Shown here: piece by piece, positions 12,063 to 24,450 of the stretch
How the letters are laid out: every line of letters starts with the position of its first letter
How positions within the stretch are numbered: position 1 is the first letter of the stretch
Assembly: GCF_921293095.1 (NCBI RefSeq)
Contig: NC_060258.1
Location: forward strand, 4,154,001 to 4,218,000
Direction: 5' to 3'
DNA length: 64,000 bases
Source: Ischnura elegans
Taxonomy: Eukaryota > Arthropoda > Insecta > Odonata > Coenagrionidae
Program-made: the position numbers and the translations under genes
Notes under the pieces: model-generated
Databases searched by the model: none
The model's input: only the letters and a program-made list of their open reading frames with translations
Told to the model about the DNA's origin: nothing

Positions 12063-12640
12063 AGCATCCGCGAATACTCAAATGCTAGAAAGTATTCCAT
12101 ATACGAGATCTCGATTAATTATGCTACAGCTAAAATCTTGAATGCTTTGAATTTTGCACCATACACTGTCGCACGTACATCGTTGGTAGTATACTCAGAC
12201 AATGTAGAGAACTCTAGTCAATTAGTGCATGCAGTGCTGTTTTAGGCAAGTTGACGAAATACATCGGAAAAAATCGGAAAATCCCCAGTTTCCCCCACCA
12301 GGAGAACCTCAGTGCCATGAGATAGTAACTGTGTGGCACAATTCCCAAAATCAGCTACCCCCTCCATCCATCAGTCATCGGCCCGACGCTTTCCTCCTCT
12401 CCAGAATCAAAACGGCCCCAGCTTGCGCAGGGTTCGTATTACGAAGATCATAAATCTAAAGCTTCAAAAGAAAATATCTGGTTACAGGAGAATAATAGAA
12501 TCATGTTTCGCTCTTCCCTCTTTCTCCACACTGACCTTTTTCTGCTTACCTGATTCGAAGTTCCCCATTTCTGGAGGTCAACTTCTGCATGAGTTATCTG
12601 CTAGCCCAAAAGCTGTCACACAATGACTTTAGGCAATTGA
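12063..12640. other. unassigned sequence 3' of the zinc-finger gene
   Basis: No coding homology was recognised, and the overlapping short frames look accidental. It may include 3' UTR, but no clear poly(A) signal close to the stop stands out. Confidence 0.3.
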
Positions 12641-13425
12641 TATTACACCTTTATTAGATTGAAATATTAGTAATGTGCGCATAATGTAAAAGAAGAATAA
12701 GACCAAACACGACATATTTCTGACTTTATTTAAGCATTTAATGTAAGGAAATAAATGCCAAATACGATGGAGACTTCTCACTTCACCTGTTGCCTTTATG
12801 TTAATACCATCCACTGCATAAACATGGTTAGAGTTGGACGAATTCAACAAGAAATGTACTGCCATGCATTTGCTCAGATTAATTTCGAGTTCCCACTCTT
12901 GGCTCTACAAATGAACATTTTTTTAAGTCGATGATGGAATTTCATAGTCAGAGTGATCACTAATTTGGCGATAGATGACAGCGTTGTCAGCAAATAAACA
13001 TATTTTACTGCTAATGCAGGAGCAGAGATCATTAATGTATATAATAAACAACAGGGGGTCGATTACGCTTCCTTGTGGAACACCTGATGAAAGTTTGACA
13101 ATATCAGTGCTAATTCTGTCATGAACTACTTTTTGTTTATAATCTCTGAGAAAGTCGCGTTTCCAGTTTACAACTGTCTTGTTAAATCCGCATAACTGTC
13201 ATTTGCATAATAGTTTGTTGCGTGGTACAGTGTCGAAAGCTTTCTTAAAATCTAGAAATAGTGCGTCAGCTTGTCTTTTTGATTCATCAGATTTTATGAT
13301 GTCTTGAAGAAAGAGCGTGAGCTGTGTTTCTCAATATCTACCTTTTCGGAATCCATACTGACAGTCATGGAGGAAGTTATATCTGTCCAAGAAAGTCATG
13401 ATATCTATTAAATTTATTATTATAT
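12640..13425 (-). pseudogene. CR1/jockey-like LINE reverse transcriptase fossil
   Basis: On the minus strand, in order, the RT blocks QYGFRKG, ALFLDFKKAFDTVP, SGVPQGSV, PLLFIIYINDL and FADNAVIYR are readable, followed by a NLSKCMAVHF-like thumb region. Stops and shifts interrupt the frame (for example after GFRKG, and before the WELEINLSK block). The catalytic box reads FADN instead of FADD. This is a 5'- and 3'-truncated dead copy of a non-LTR retrotransposon of the CR1/L2/jockey type. The clade is not resolved. Confidence 0.75.
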
Positions 13426-13559
13426 TATATATATATTATTTATTATTAGATACCTATTATTATTTCATTTATTTTAGAAAATCGGTGTAAGAAAGAAACC
13501 CCCAGAAGCGAGAAAATGAGGCCGATCTTTTGACCTCCTATTTATCAAGGTTTTCGACT

Positions 13560-15340
13560 GTACATACATTTTTCTCATTGCGACTGTAAAAAATAAACCA
13601 CTGATTTTCTGCACATTACAAATACCCATGATAAAATACCGAGCATATCCTGAATGCTATGCAGTCCAGTCTGGCCTACAAATTTAAGTGTTAGGTTTCA
13701 TAAGGATGATCACTCGTGGCTGGAAATTGCGGGCCCGTTTGTACATGTATATTTTTTTTCAATTAAATGTTATATGCACCTATTTGATTCCTCAATGCTG
13801 TGATGCGTACCCAGTACACTGACTGATCTTCTTCAAGGAATAAATTTCTCATTGAGATATTTTATTTTGAATTAAAAACATCCAGTATTTTTTTTAAGGA
13901 ATTGAAATAGTAATGTGTACTTTGTTTTTCTGACCCCCATGGCAAAATTATTTGGTTTTTTCCATTCATAATACATTTAGAGCGGTATTTTGTATTTTTT
14001 GTAGCATTTTTCTCGTTATGTCTGTAAAAATAAACCACTGATGTGCTACTAATAACAAAAAACCATTGATAAAACATCAAGCATATCCTGAATCTTATGC
14101 ACTCAAGCCTTTCCTGCGAATATAGGAGTGTTGCATATTATAAGGATGACAACTAGTGGCTGGAGAATGCAGACCTGTTTGTTCATTTATTTTTTTTTCA
14201 ATTAAAATGCTACACATACGGCATATTTGACCCCTCAACGCTGTGATGTGTACCCAGTACGCTTACTGATCTTCTTCATGCAAACATTTTTCTCATTGAG
14301 ATATTTTTTATTTTGAATTTAAACAAAATCTGTGTTTTTTTGAAGGTATTTAAATAGTAATTCGTAATTTGTTTTGCTGACCCCCAAGTCAAAACTACTG
14401 CGTATTTTCCATTTAAAATACATTTGGAGTAGCATTTTGTATTTTTTGTGGCATTTTTCTCGTTATGCCTGTAAAAAATAAACCGCCCATGTTCTACACA
14501 TTACAAAAACCCTTGATAAAACATGAAGCATATCCTGAATCTTATGCACTCAAGCCTATCCTACGAATGTAGGAGTGTTGCATATTACAAGGGTGACAAC
14601 TAGTGGCCGTATGTCAGAAGGGGAGATTGTACCTTTGCTCTGTGAATTAAACATGTGGAACCAGACGTCTGACTTGTCTTCTCATTCTGCCTTCTACGAA
14701 CCTGGCCCTTCCTATTTAGCTTAGCGCTTATAGTGTATATTTTATTTTGTATTTCAAATATGTACAGAGTTTCGGTATTTACCCATTCGAAAATAAAAAA
14801 ATACATCCTTAAAATACTTTTGGAGTAGCTCTGATAACACTTCCGTAACATTATGATTCAAAGAATACTTCTTTTTTGTAATAATAGTTTTCTTCATGTT
14901 TCCAACTATACATAACTTGCCACGGAGGTTATATTTTTTTAAGATTCTTTAGTTTCCATAGAAATGTTTTTCATATTTTAAAAGGTATTTACATAGTAAT
15001 TCGTAGTTTGATTTTCTGACCCCGAAGTCATAGGAGCGGTATTTTGTATTTTTATGTAGCATTTTTTCATTTTTATCGTTATGTCTATAAAAATAAACTG
15101 CTGATGTGCTACCCATAACAAAAAACCATTGATGAAGCATCAAGGATATCCTGAATCTTATGCAATGAAGCCTTTCCTACTAATACAGGAGTCTTGCATA
15201 TCATAAGGATGACAACTCGTGGCTGGACCTGTGTTCATTTATTTTATTTTTAATAAAATGTTACACATACGGCATATTTGACCCCTCAACACTGTGATTT
15301 TTTATTTTGAATTTAAAAATATTACTGTGCTTTTTGAACG
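13560..15340. repeat. degenerate tandem repeat, period about 440 bp
   Basis: The landmark GTAAAAA(A)TAAAC recurs near 13585, 14024, 14471 and 15085. Each is followed by TGATAAAAYAY...GCATATCCTGAAT and later by GACCCC(C)A-G-CAAAA and GGTATTTTGTATTTTT-GTAGCATTTTT. The first two intervals are 439 and 447 bp. The third is longer because of an inserted block at about 14600-14760. It looks like an old satellite-like array or serial duplication; no coding content was seen. Confidence 0.7.
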
Positions 15341-16007
15341 AACGTTTTTTTCTTCCCAATAAATTTTCATTGTGATTTCATTTATAAAAATTTTATTTTG
15401 TAGTTTTCCATGACTTTCGGTTTCACACTGGTGAGTTGGCGAATTTGGTCTGAAAAGTAAACGCCTTCCTTCAACTGTATGCATTGTCGCTCCAGATAAT
15501 TCGTCGTGAAAATTTATCCATTCTGTTTATTGGATTTGTTTGATTAATTAAAACGTTTACTATTGGCACCACAACATATAGGGTACGACTACTCCTTCAG
15601 ACAAATGCCATTGGAAAGCTGAATTATAGTTGCGTAGATTGTGCAACTTTCATAATAGCAGGCGTGACTAGAGATTTTCCGAGAAAAAAAAATGATCAGA
15701 TTTGAAAAACATGCTAAGAGAACGGGGATCAGTGATTCAGGGGGAAAATTTCAAATTAATTGAAACTGGTGAAAGAAGGCCTCGATATAAAAATGGATGA
15801 ATTTATGATTGAGACTGAACAGAGAAGAGAAATTGAAGTACAGGTACTACTAAAACATTCACAGAAGAACATGAGAGGTGAGATAGGCAGCTGAGAGAAG
15901 AACAAGCACAGAGGGATGGGACAGTAGGGGAGATATAAGAGAGTTTAAAGGATATACAAGATGGCCTGGGAATTAACTAGAAGACGTATAGTGGGAGATC
16001 CGACAAA
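15341..16007. other. unassigned sequence
   Basis: No recognisable coding or repeat ends. A purine-rich stretch at 15780-15960 is open in short pieces only. Confidence 0.3.
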
Positions 16008-16161
16008 CATGGGCGTACCCAGCAAGGAGCAGGAGGCGACAGCTGCCCCCTCCTTTTTTGAAACTATTTAGGCACTGTTTTATTTTGTTAAAATGTTGGT
16101 TTCATGCTTAAACTTTACTACTTGAACAACCATGGCTTGCCCCCTCCCTAGTTACATCCTG
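16008..16161. mobile_element. small hAT-like MITE remnant
   Basis: The left end is CATGGGCGTACCCAGC and the right end is CCCTCCCTAGTTACATCCTG, an imperfect inverted match (CA-GG-GTA-C-AG). Short elements with such ends are common in insects. The right end abuts the 4.3-kb element at 16162. No convincing 8-bp duplication was found. Confidence 0.35.
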
Positions 16162-18057
16162 TAGGGGTTTTCTCTAACTCGTTAACGAATTGTTGTTAAC
16201 GGGCTGTTAACGAAAGTCCTCTCTTGCAACGACACCCTCTTATCAAAAGTGTGTTTCTGTATCTGACCTTAATGACAGCTCGTCGTTGCAAAACAAGGCC
16301 ATGGCTCGTCGATAGCAAATAATACACCGTCGGCGCCTGCGAGTGAGGCTAGTGAATTTTCAACCAATCACAATGCCTAGATTTATTCGTTCGGTATCAT
16401 CAAGAAGCAGTGCCTAACTACGGTAACTAATAAACGATAAATAGTCACCATAAACATATAAACATAAACATAGACCATAAAAAAACAAGAAGCTGCTAAA
16501 GAACGCACCGGTCGATTTGGAAAAGAATTATAAATGATGGAGAAAACTGATGAGTATTATTTTAGTAGTGGATTCATTTACTGTTTTTATGATGTGTCGT
16601 TATATATTTCCATGAAGAACAAAATAAAATAAGGGGGAAACAAGTGTAAATAAGCGTGTATATTCAAGGATTCAACAGTCGTCGATAGAAGAATATTGGC
16701 TACTTTTGGTGCACTATGTATCGTAATGTTCAAGTATAATTATCTTGAAGAGGACTTTTTCTGCTACTTACTCGTTCACCTACGCCTATAATAATTTTAC
16801 ACTTGTTATTATTGTAGTAACAAAATTATTTTTATTAGTATTGTAACAATGTAAATTTCGGAGTGCATCTTCAGCCACGGCTTGTTTACATCGTTTGCCT
16901 TATTTCCGCTTTAAGTCCACAACTTCCACAGCGGTAGTTATTCAATTAGAAAAACTTATTGACGCTTTCATCATATTTTGAGATGCTTTAAATCAATTCG
17001 TTGATAAAAAAAATACCGAGATTACGCGGATGTCATGGAAGGAATCATCGTGAGTGTTGTGATTGTGAGCTCGTGTCACATACTTAACGCTTTTTAGTGT
17101 CAATTTCTTGAGTAAAGATTACGGAAGTGTTAATGTTGTTGGTGTTGTTATTACTTATAATTATATTCTACGCAAAGCGAAGATAAGCACAATATAGTAA
17201 ACATAGAAAAAATGTGCAATTAAGGAAGTAATATAAATATTTTCATAGTCGCCCACCATGTTGAGGCATCAAATCACTGATTAAATTCACACAAAAGCAA
17301 AGCGTAGCATAGGTTTATCGTTGGTAGCTACAATTAGGCATAGGAAATCACTGCAATCAGCAGCTGAAAATGATACTAAAATAAGTGTATGCACGTACCC
17401 ATCAAAACACAGGCATATTTTTCGTTGGGACTTAGTTTAACAGCATTGCAAAAGTTAAAAGTGACGACTAATGAGTTCTGAGTAAATGAGGGAAACCGTA
17501 ATTATTTTCGTGAACGGTGGCTTTAGCCAGCCAAAACAAGGCGTCAAAAAACCCTTCAGTGTTACGGCCACATCGGGGGTTATTCAAAAGGTAGTTTTTA
17601 ATTAAAAATTCGGCGAAAATTAGGATTCTGAACATTCCCTAGTCGTCTTCTCTGCACTAGATGCTTAATTACATTTGCTCTCTCCTCAAGATGTGATTAG
17701 ATCCCTACCTAAAAAGTTAAGACCGATCAATCGAGCCTAAATAAACTATCGACTGAAAATAATCGGAGCACTATAATTGGAATGTGTAAATGTTATTTTC
17801 ACAAGGTAAATAACTGTCTTAAATCTACTTCAAACAACATGTTTACTCTCCCGCAAAAACTTATGTTTCTGTTGCCACTTTTTATAATCATTGATTGCTG
17901 CAAAACGTTTCAATGCTTCCCATCTCCTTTGCAAAAGTGTATCTATAATTTTTCAAGTAAAAATACCTTTATCCCTTTGTGGTAGCAGAATTATAACTTT
18001 ACCACGCACTGAGCAACCGATACCTAAAAACTTTATAGCGGGCGTCGATAAGCTTAA

Positions 18058-20280
18058 CCCTTGAACGGCTAGCGTGCCCATATGGGCACAGCTGCAGTGG
18101 TCTAAAGAATTTCGTATAAATTCCGACCCAAACATTATAGAGCATGCTGTCTTCGCCAAAAATGATTACAATGTATCACTTTATTCGGTTCGTGTGCTTA
18201 CGACCAGCATTTATAGCAGTAGTTGACTGTGGCAGGATAGGTATTCTAACTCACTCTGTTCGAGGAGGCAAAAGAGAAAAAATGGCGAAGTGTCTTCAGT
18301 AAATGCGATTTTTTTCCTTTTTATTTTTTACACTCGGCTAAGTATTTAATCTTATCCTCATAATGAATGTTGTCAACTTCGGTTTCTTCTGCCAGCATTG
18401 TGATATATTTCGTATGAAACAAGGAATTTTAATTTATTTTTTGGTGACCCCATATGGGCACGCTAGCCGGTAGCAGGGGGTCTTTTTTGGCTGGTGTCCA
18501 TCGCTACAAACGTCATTATTGGGTCTGTTATCATATAATTTCGATGTAAAACGCTAAGTTTTTGTCAATCTTTCATTTTTTCTTATGTCACTCGGTTTTA
18601 ACGACTTAAATATTTTTTGCTGTATTTTTTTGTAATATTTCCATTAATTTTTAGTACAAAAAATACATTTAATACTATTCAACACTTTTATTCATGGTGC
18701 TTGCATTATACTTTGCTCAACTATCTAGTATGAAGAATGATAGGGCTATTTTCTACCACTGGTATACATACCCAACAATCAAGGGCATGGTGGAAGGGTT
18801 AAGGATGAGAAAGCTAAAACATGACGAATCCATGATAAAATATTTTGGCAATCATGGCTGCAAACAGTTCATACGGGGTGAACCTATAAGTTTTGGCTTT
18901 AAATTATAGTGCTTGAATGCTCCTCAAGATTACTTGGTGGACTTCAGCATATAGCAGGGAGTGAGTGCTAAAGAAAAAAGTAACTACCATAAATTCGTAG
19001 GTAAATGCTCTTCGTATTTGCTTATCAAGTTGACAAATTTACTAAAGCAAGCGATAAATCTTTTCCATTTATTTTGACAATAAGTTTACTAGCTTCCCTC
19101 TCATAAGTCAGTTAAAATCTCAAGAATGTGAGGGTACTGGAACAGTTCTGAGAAAAAGGATACTCAAAGGTCGAAAAAAACAGCTAGTTAAGCATGCTAA
19201 GCTGCTCCCATGCTTTCGCACGAGAGAAAAAAAGGAATATTGTTGTTAGATAGAATGACTTTTCGGTAGTGACTGTCAAGTCACCTTGCCAATGTGTTCA
19301 CCCACTCACAAAAGTCACGAGATTCCCGCGTGTTACCTCAAAAATGGTACAATTTAGGCAGCCAGCAGTGGTCTCTAGCTACAATATATAGATGGGCGAA
19401 GCTGATTTCACGGATCAAAATATCAACAGGTACAGGAATGTTATCAGAGGAAAAAATGGTGATGGTCCACATGAAGCTATTTCCTTGATGCTGTCATTGT
19501 AAATGCCTGGATCTATATGGAATTTTCTGGTTCAAATATACCGCAGTAAACCTTTAGGCGAGATATTGCACAAGTGTTTTTGTAACGAAAATGTACCTTT
19601 CCCAGACCTGGTGGTCGTATTAAATATTCCCTATCAAGTGTAACTAATCATAGAAAGTCTGATGACATAAGGTATGATGGCAGGGATAACCAATTTGTCC
19701 CGTTTGATAGACGCCGATGTTTTTATGATGAATATTCTTCCCGCGCGCGCTAAGACTGTGCTAAGTGCCCAGGTCTTTGCCTTCAATGAAATTCTAACTA
19801 TCATACTCGGCAATTGAAAACCCAATATATAGTACTCAAAGACTCTACCAGCAATACAGGACTAATTTTGTTAATAAACTCATCGATAACGTGTTTTTTT
19901 ATTCAATAACTGTTTTCAAATCTGAGTTTTATACTGTGATCTTAGGACAGCCAAAAAAAATGTTTTAACCGAAAAAATAATGTAAAATGACTTGAAATTA
20001 CTTCAAATTGCCAAATAAAAGAAGTATTATAGGTAAATGCGAAAATATATGGCGTATCACGCAGTAAAAATAAGAATTATGATGGTTCGAGCGATTCTTC
20101 TGCAGAATGCAGACCGGTGGCCGGAACGGCTAGCGTGCCCATATGGGCACACCCCCTCTAGCAAGAACGAATCAACAGAATTTTAAAACTAAGTGTTTAT
20201 CTGAATCCTTAGGAGGTAATTAAGCAGTTTTTAACGGAAAAACAAAATAAAACTCCGAAAAAAACTCCGCTGTTTAAGGG
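18058..20280 (+). mobile_element. piggyBac-like element, nested and dead
   Basis: It begins after TTAA (18054-18057) with CCCTTGAACGGC. The probable right end is AAGGG at 20276-20280 followed by TAAA, a decayed TTAA. A palindrome GTGCCCATATGGGCAC lies just inside both ends (about 18074-18090 and 20136-20152), and part of it recurs at 18449-18461. A broken transposase lies between (18694-19806). Confidence 0.65.
18694..19806 (+). pseudogene. piggyBac transposase fossil
   Basis: DDE transposases of this family cut and paste at TTAA. The first stretch encodes [20 protein letters not shown] and then EPISFGFKL, matching the piggyBac block around the first catalytic Asp (DESM) and the K-P-I-x-x-G-x-K-L motif. 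Further on, DYLVDFSIYQG and FDNKFTSFPLISQL correspond to the next catalytic region. A late R-R-R-C segment at 19700-19790 resembles the Cys-rich tail. The frame is closed many times and the N-terminal third is absent, so it is clearly inactive. Confidence 0.75.
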
Positions 20281-20457
20281 TAAAGACGGGCTCCCAAGTT
20301 CCCGGATAAGCTATCGGCATTTTTCGTTAGTGCTATCGAGGAAATATCTTTAAGCGAGCGTAGAGAAAACCAATTGTCGTTAGTTAAGATTTTCGATAAG
20401 CTAACGACGCAGCAACGTCGATAAGACTTGCTATCGAGTTAAAGAAAGCCCCTACTG

Positions 20458-21446
20458 GACACTCTCTTTCATCGGAAAATAGAGGAACATACGCAAAAAT
20501 GTCATCAGATGAGACAGGTGATCGCTGACGTAAGCGGTTTAGGGTAGATAGCAAAACAAAATGCAAAAACAAATATTATGAAGAGTAAAGAGAGGGTGAA
20601 TAACTGTTGTGTGTAAAAAGTGTTATGACTATATGTATATTCATTGTATTTATATTAGTTTGTAGTGAAGAGATGGCCAAGAAGGAACAGAAATGGAACT
20701 ACAGTACACTCTCAATTATCTGGGAAAATGAGGGTGGAGAGAAAACACGGACAACCCAAAGTTTCGCTTTAATGTCTTTTAATGCTCATAATTTACCAAA
20801 AAAAAACAGAAAATATGCTGTTACCATTTATGCCGTTATTTTTATTTCAGAGTGCTTCCCGGACTCATTGACAGTTTTCTTCGCCAGTTTGCGATCTTAT
20901 AAGCGACGACAACATACTTGTACTCGTATTATCAATGCTCCATGTAAGGCCTGGTTTCGAAAACCACACATCCGCGGCTGTGTTCGCGGATTCAGAAAAT
21001 TGGTTTGCACGAATGCTTCAAAATCACTGCTCGACGTCGGAAACTACACAGTCAGGCATCGTGCTATGGGTTGCAACTGCTGCGGGACGTGTATCAGTGA
21101 TCAAAGAGCATGGTCGCGCACTGCGAGGCTTAAAAAACAGGATCACGGATCTTCCGTGAACGCAGGAACTCGGTGCAATCCTTTCTGTTTTACGAAATGG
21201 ATTCTAACTGAAATAATAAGCACGATGTGTCCTAGCATTAATGAAGTAATTCCGATGAATTTGCGTACGATTTCATTTTTTTTAAATGGCGCAGAAAATG
21301 TTGAGCGAGAGTGAATATCATGCACGGATTATCCGAAACACGGATACGGTGCAGCCGGAAAATCGGGAGTCGGCTGAAGTTAAAAACATACCATAATTTT
21401 TGCATTGGAGCAGTATGAATGTGTAACGAGACATATTCACAGTGCT
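20458..21446 (+). other. unassigned; one long unidentified reading frame
   Basis: A frame of 235 codons (20607-21314) starts with a hydrophobic segment (TICIFIVFILVCSEE). The rest is Cys- and Arg-rich without any domain I recognise. Composition changes along its length and there is no supporting splice or homology evidence. A chance frame across repeat DNA is the most likely explanation. Confidence 0.2.
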
Positions 21447-21529
21447 GGTTTACCCTTTCACTGCTGTTCGATCTCCAAAAACTTTCTCCTCTCATGTGGT
21501 GAAGAGGTTAAAATGCGTTTCGTAGAGCC

Positions 21530-22420
21530 ACGGAGAGGGTATTACCAGGATGGGCATGGTACACCCTCGGAAGGGTGTAACATGCTCATTCTCCGAGCTC
21601 ACCCTCACTGGTCCCTCTCCTCGACCCTCCAAGCGAGGGGCCTCCCTCCCTAAAAGTGACCGCCTTGACTGCATTTTGAACATCTTTATTAATCAATCAA
21701 TCCGATCATCAAAAAATGATTGTTAGCATCGAACTCCTGCCAATCAAGCAATCAAATACGCCGTTGAACCGTGTTTCTGCGATGAAAATTAACGATTCCA
21801 TGACAAAAACAAGCCTGCGGACCACCGGAAAATGCAAAAGGGCAATATAAGTGTTTGATGTTGCGCGCTTTGCCTTTCCTGCTTTTTCCAAGAATTTTTC
21901 AAAATCATATTTTAAGCCTCTAATCTCCTCCACGATTTTATCCGCTGCAGCTTGCCGAAGGTATAACGTAACAGATCAACCATAGCCGTGATATTATAGC
22001 AGTAGGATTACTAGGAGGCTAGTAGTATCAATTGCCAACCTCAAGAACATCCTCATGATGTGCTATCAAAGGGAATCCAGCCGATTTCCAGCAATTTGCG
22101 ATTTTAGTGGACGAAATGAAGTACATCTTTGAACCGTGTCTCTGCGATGAAAAATGACAATTATATTAACTTGGCCATTTTAGCAAAGTAAACGAAATCG
22201 TCACCTTTTATCGCGGATACACGGTTCAAAGACGTACTTGTTTAGCGGAAGTGCGACGCAAACAATTATTTTTTGACGAACGCAGTGATTGATGAAGAGA
22301 TTTTCAAATTGCAGTCGGAGCGGTCACTTTCCGGGAGGGAGGCTCCCCCGCTCGGATGGTCGACGAGAGAAGCCAGCGAGGGTGAGCTGGGGGGTGTTTC
22401 AGAGTCTCCCTTTCCGAGCG
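21530..22420. repeat. fold-back (inverted) repeat region
   Basis: The block 21530-21725 read on the minus strand matches 22263-22420 on the plus strand. Shared landmarks are CAAT-ATTTTTTGA, TGATTGAT, GCGGTCACTTT, GGGAGGGAGGC and GAGGGTGAGCT. Inside, a second hairpin pairs ACATCTTTGAACCGTGTCTC (22122-22141) with the ACGGTTCAAAGACGT segment near 22221-22235. The structure suggests a fold-back transposon or two MITEs in opposite orientation. Confidence 0.5.
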
Positions 22421-23230
22421 GATCGGGAGACTTGACGCGGATTCTGCGTCACTTACTATCGGCCAGGCAATCCGTGCGTTTCAGACCGGCTTCCTATCGA
22501 CTCAAGGCCGGCTTTCCTATCGGATAGAAGTCGAGTGGGCTAGAGGTGCCGGAAACTCATTCCGGTGGCGAGTGGAGATATGTTATATTGCTGTTTTTTA
22601 TTAAGTATTTGGCTATAATAAAATCATACCACTTTATTTCATGAGTGCTGATATATGTGGATATTCTGATCGAGTAATATAAGTGCAAGTGACTTTAATT
22701 CTCGTGTAAATTAGGCGATAAATAGGCAGACTGTATCACTGACGATACGAGTTCGTTTGCGTTGTTATTTGGACGAGTAATTTGGAAAAAAGAACGTGAA
22801 ACAAGTTGGAATGCATGGCATAATGACTTACAAATATGCAGGTAGCATAATGCATTGAATACGTGTCCGTGGGTTAGGAAATATAACAATTTGTATAGTT
22901 TCCCAGACGGCACAGAACCCTCCGTATCTAATTCGTATGTACATAGTACCCATTGACTAAGGAGATACTGTGCCGCTTCGTCGCTTTTCGTCAATGGATA
23001 TTTTCCGTTCGCGGCCTGTCGACGAAGCGCGTACGCAGCATGTGAATGTCCGCTACTAAGCACGTACGATTGGATACGAAGCGCGCAGGAACACGGCACT
23101 CAGGCTAATCTCAATCGATTAGGTCGAAATTAGATATATCGTAACTCGCACGATCGAAAAATGTATCGAACGCAACACAATCGATAGCTACCGACCGTAG
23201 CGAGAACCTTGATACGAATCATTATGAATT
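22421..23230. other. CpG-rich then unassigned sequence
   Basis: The GC-rich part (to about 22560) shares GGGGGGTGTTTCAGAGT and TCCGTGCGTTTCA with the minus strand of 26650-26910, so it is a dispersed repeat. A 134-codon minus-strand frame (23099-22695) has no recognisable domain and is not called a gene. Confidence 0.3.
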
Positions 23231-23375
23231 GTAAGTTCTCAATAGGTAAATAACACCATATCATGAATTCTAATTACCATGAAAGACTCACGACCGACAA
23301 AGTTTTTGTCGGTTGTGAGTTTTTCATGGTAATTAGAATTCATGATATAGTATTATTTACCCATTGAGAACTTAC
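23231..23375. repeat. 145-bp near-perfect hairpin
   Basis: Two 71-nt arms (23231-23301 and 23305-23375) are inverted repeats with a 3-nt spacer and about five mismatches. The outermost bases are GTAAGTTCTCAAT and, inverted, the same. All five differences are transitions, so one strand's transcript pairs with G-U wobbles. It could be a palindromic MITE or a small-RNA precursor; no target duplication was identified. Confidence 0.8.
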
Positions 23376-23964
23376 AAAACTTACTCGGCCACTTAAATAA
23401 CTCTGCGAAAAATGAGATTCTCACGGCTAATTCACGCACCCCCAGCATCCAGCATTGTTAAGTGGCTCGTACTTACTTGGAAACCTTGAGATGTTAATGA
23501 GAGTAAATTCTTATTAATTTTGACACTAAATAAGACATCACATAGCCCACGAGCATTGAAAAGCTTACCCTTAAGCCTGACGAAATAAAATTTTTAAATA
23601 AAAATTGCCGATGAAACAGGATTGCTGACACATCTGCTATTAGTATGATCGAATTCATCAAAATGCAAGCAAAAATTAACGTATAGTTCAGTCTCAGCTA
23701 CTAAAATTTACCCATATCAGGCGCTAAAGTATTTGAAAAATTATTTGGGATGAGTAAAAGTCTCTAGGTCACTGCAGTAAATGTATCAACCTATTAAAAA
23801 TATGAAAGTCCTGCCAAATCACCAGCATAAACACTTGTAAAATAAAACATGGTATCTCTTAGATCACACCTCCGATTTTATACTTACTTTGCATGAAGTC
23901 ACCACCACAAGAAATTTTAAAGAGGCAGGAAAGAAAAAACCCACAGAAATACAATACATATATC
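23376..23964. other. unassigned sequence
   Basis: AT-rich, with no recognised coding or repeat signature. Confidence 0.3.
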
Positions 23965-24450
23965 ATGTATTTTCTATTGTCAACCACAATAATATTTCCA
24001 ATTTTCTCTATTCTATCCCACATCTAATTTAGCGAAACAATTACTCTTATTCTCTTTCGAATAGAAAATTATTTAAAAGAGGACTGGTCGATACATAAAA
24101 ACTATCTTCAATACTTTCTCCGCTGAACGTCCACTATCACAGCATCAACTTGCACAAATCAAATCCACATTCACAAATATGTCACTTCTGCCACAATGTC
24201 TGTATATTATGTATTTTCTATTGTCAACCACAATAATATTTCCAATTTTCTCTTCCATCCCACATCTAATTTAGCGAAACAATTACTCTTATTCTCTTTC
24301 GAATAAAAAATTATTTAAAAGAGGACTGGTCGATACATAAAAACTATCTTCAATACTTTCTCCGATGAACGTCCACTATCACAGCATCAACTTGCACAAA
24401 TCAAACCCACATCCACAAATATGTCACTTCTGCCACAATGTCTGTCTTCT
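23965..24450. repeat. recent tandem duplication, period 244 bp
   Basis: The block starting ATGTATTTTCTATTGTCAAC at 23965 is repeated at 24209 with few differences, down to CACAAATATGTCACTTCTGC at the end of each. The second copy runs into the last exon of the THAP pseudogene, so its end was duplicated with it. Confidence 0.8.

Larger units (their letters stand above)
16162..20454. mobile_element. 4.3-kb TIR element with CTG target duplication (Harbinger-like ends)
   Basis: The left end TAGGGGTTTTCTCTAACTCG is preceded by CTG (16159-16161). The right end, inverted, is TAGGGGCTTTCTTTAACTCG and is followed by CTG (20455-20457). The ends share TTCTCTAACTCG with the element at 27095-29222, which has the same CTG duplication. 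A 3-bp CWG duplication is known for some PIF/Harbinger elements, which is the basis of the assignment. No Harbinger nuclease or Myb-like protein was recognised. Much of the interior is a nested piggyBac (18058-20280). Confidence 0.55.

Noticed and set aside
20607..21314. 235-codon plus-strand reading frame with a hydrophobic N-terminus
   Set aside because: No domain, splice or homology support, and it crosses repeat-like sequence. Kept only as an unassigned region.
22695..23099. 134-codon minus-strand frame
   Set aside because: No domain or splice support; CpG-rich repeat sequence gives long chance frames.
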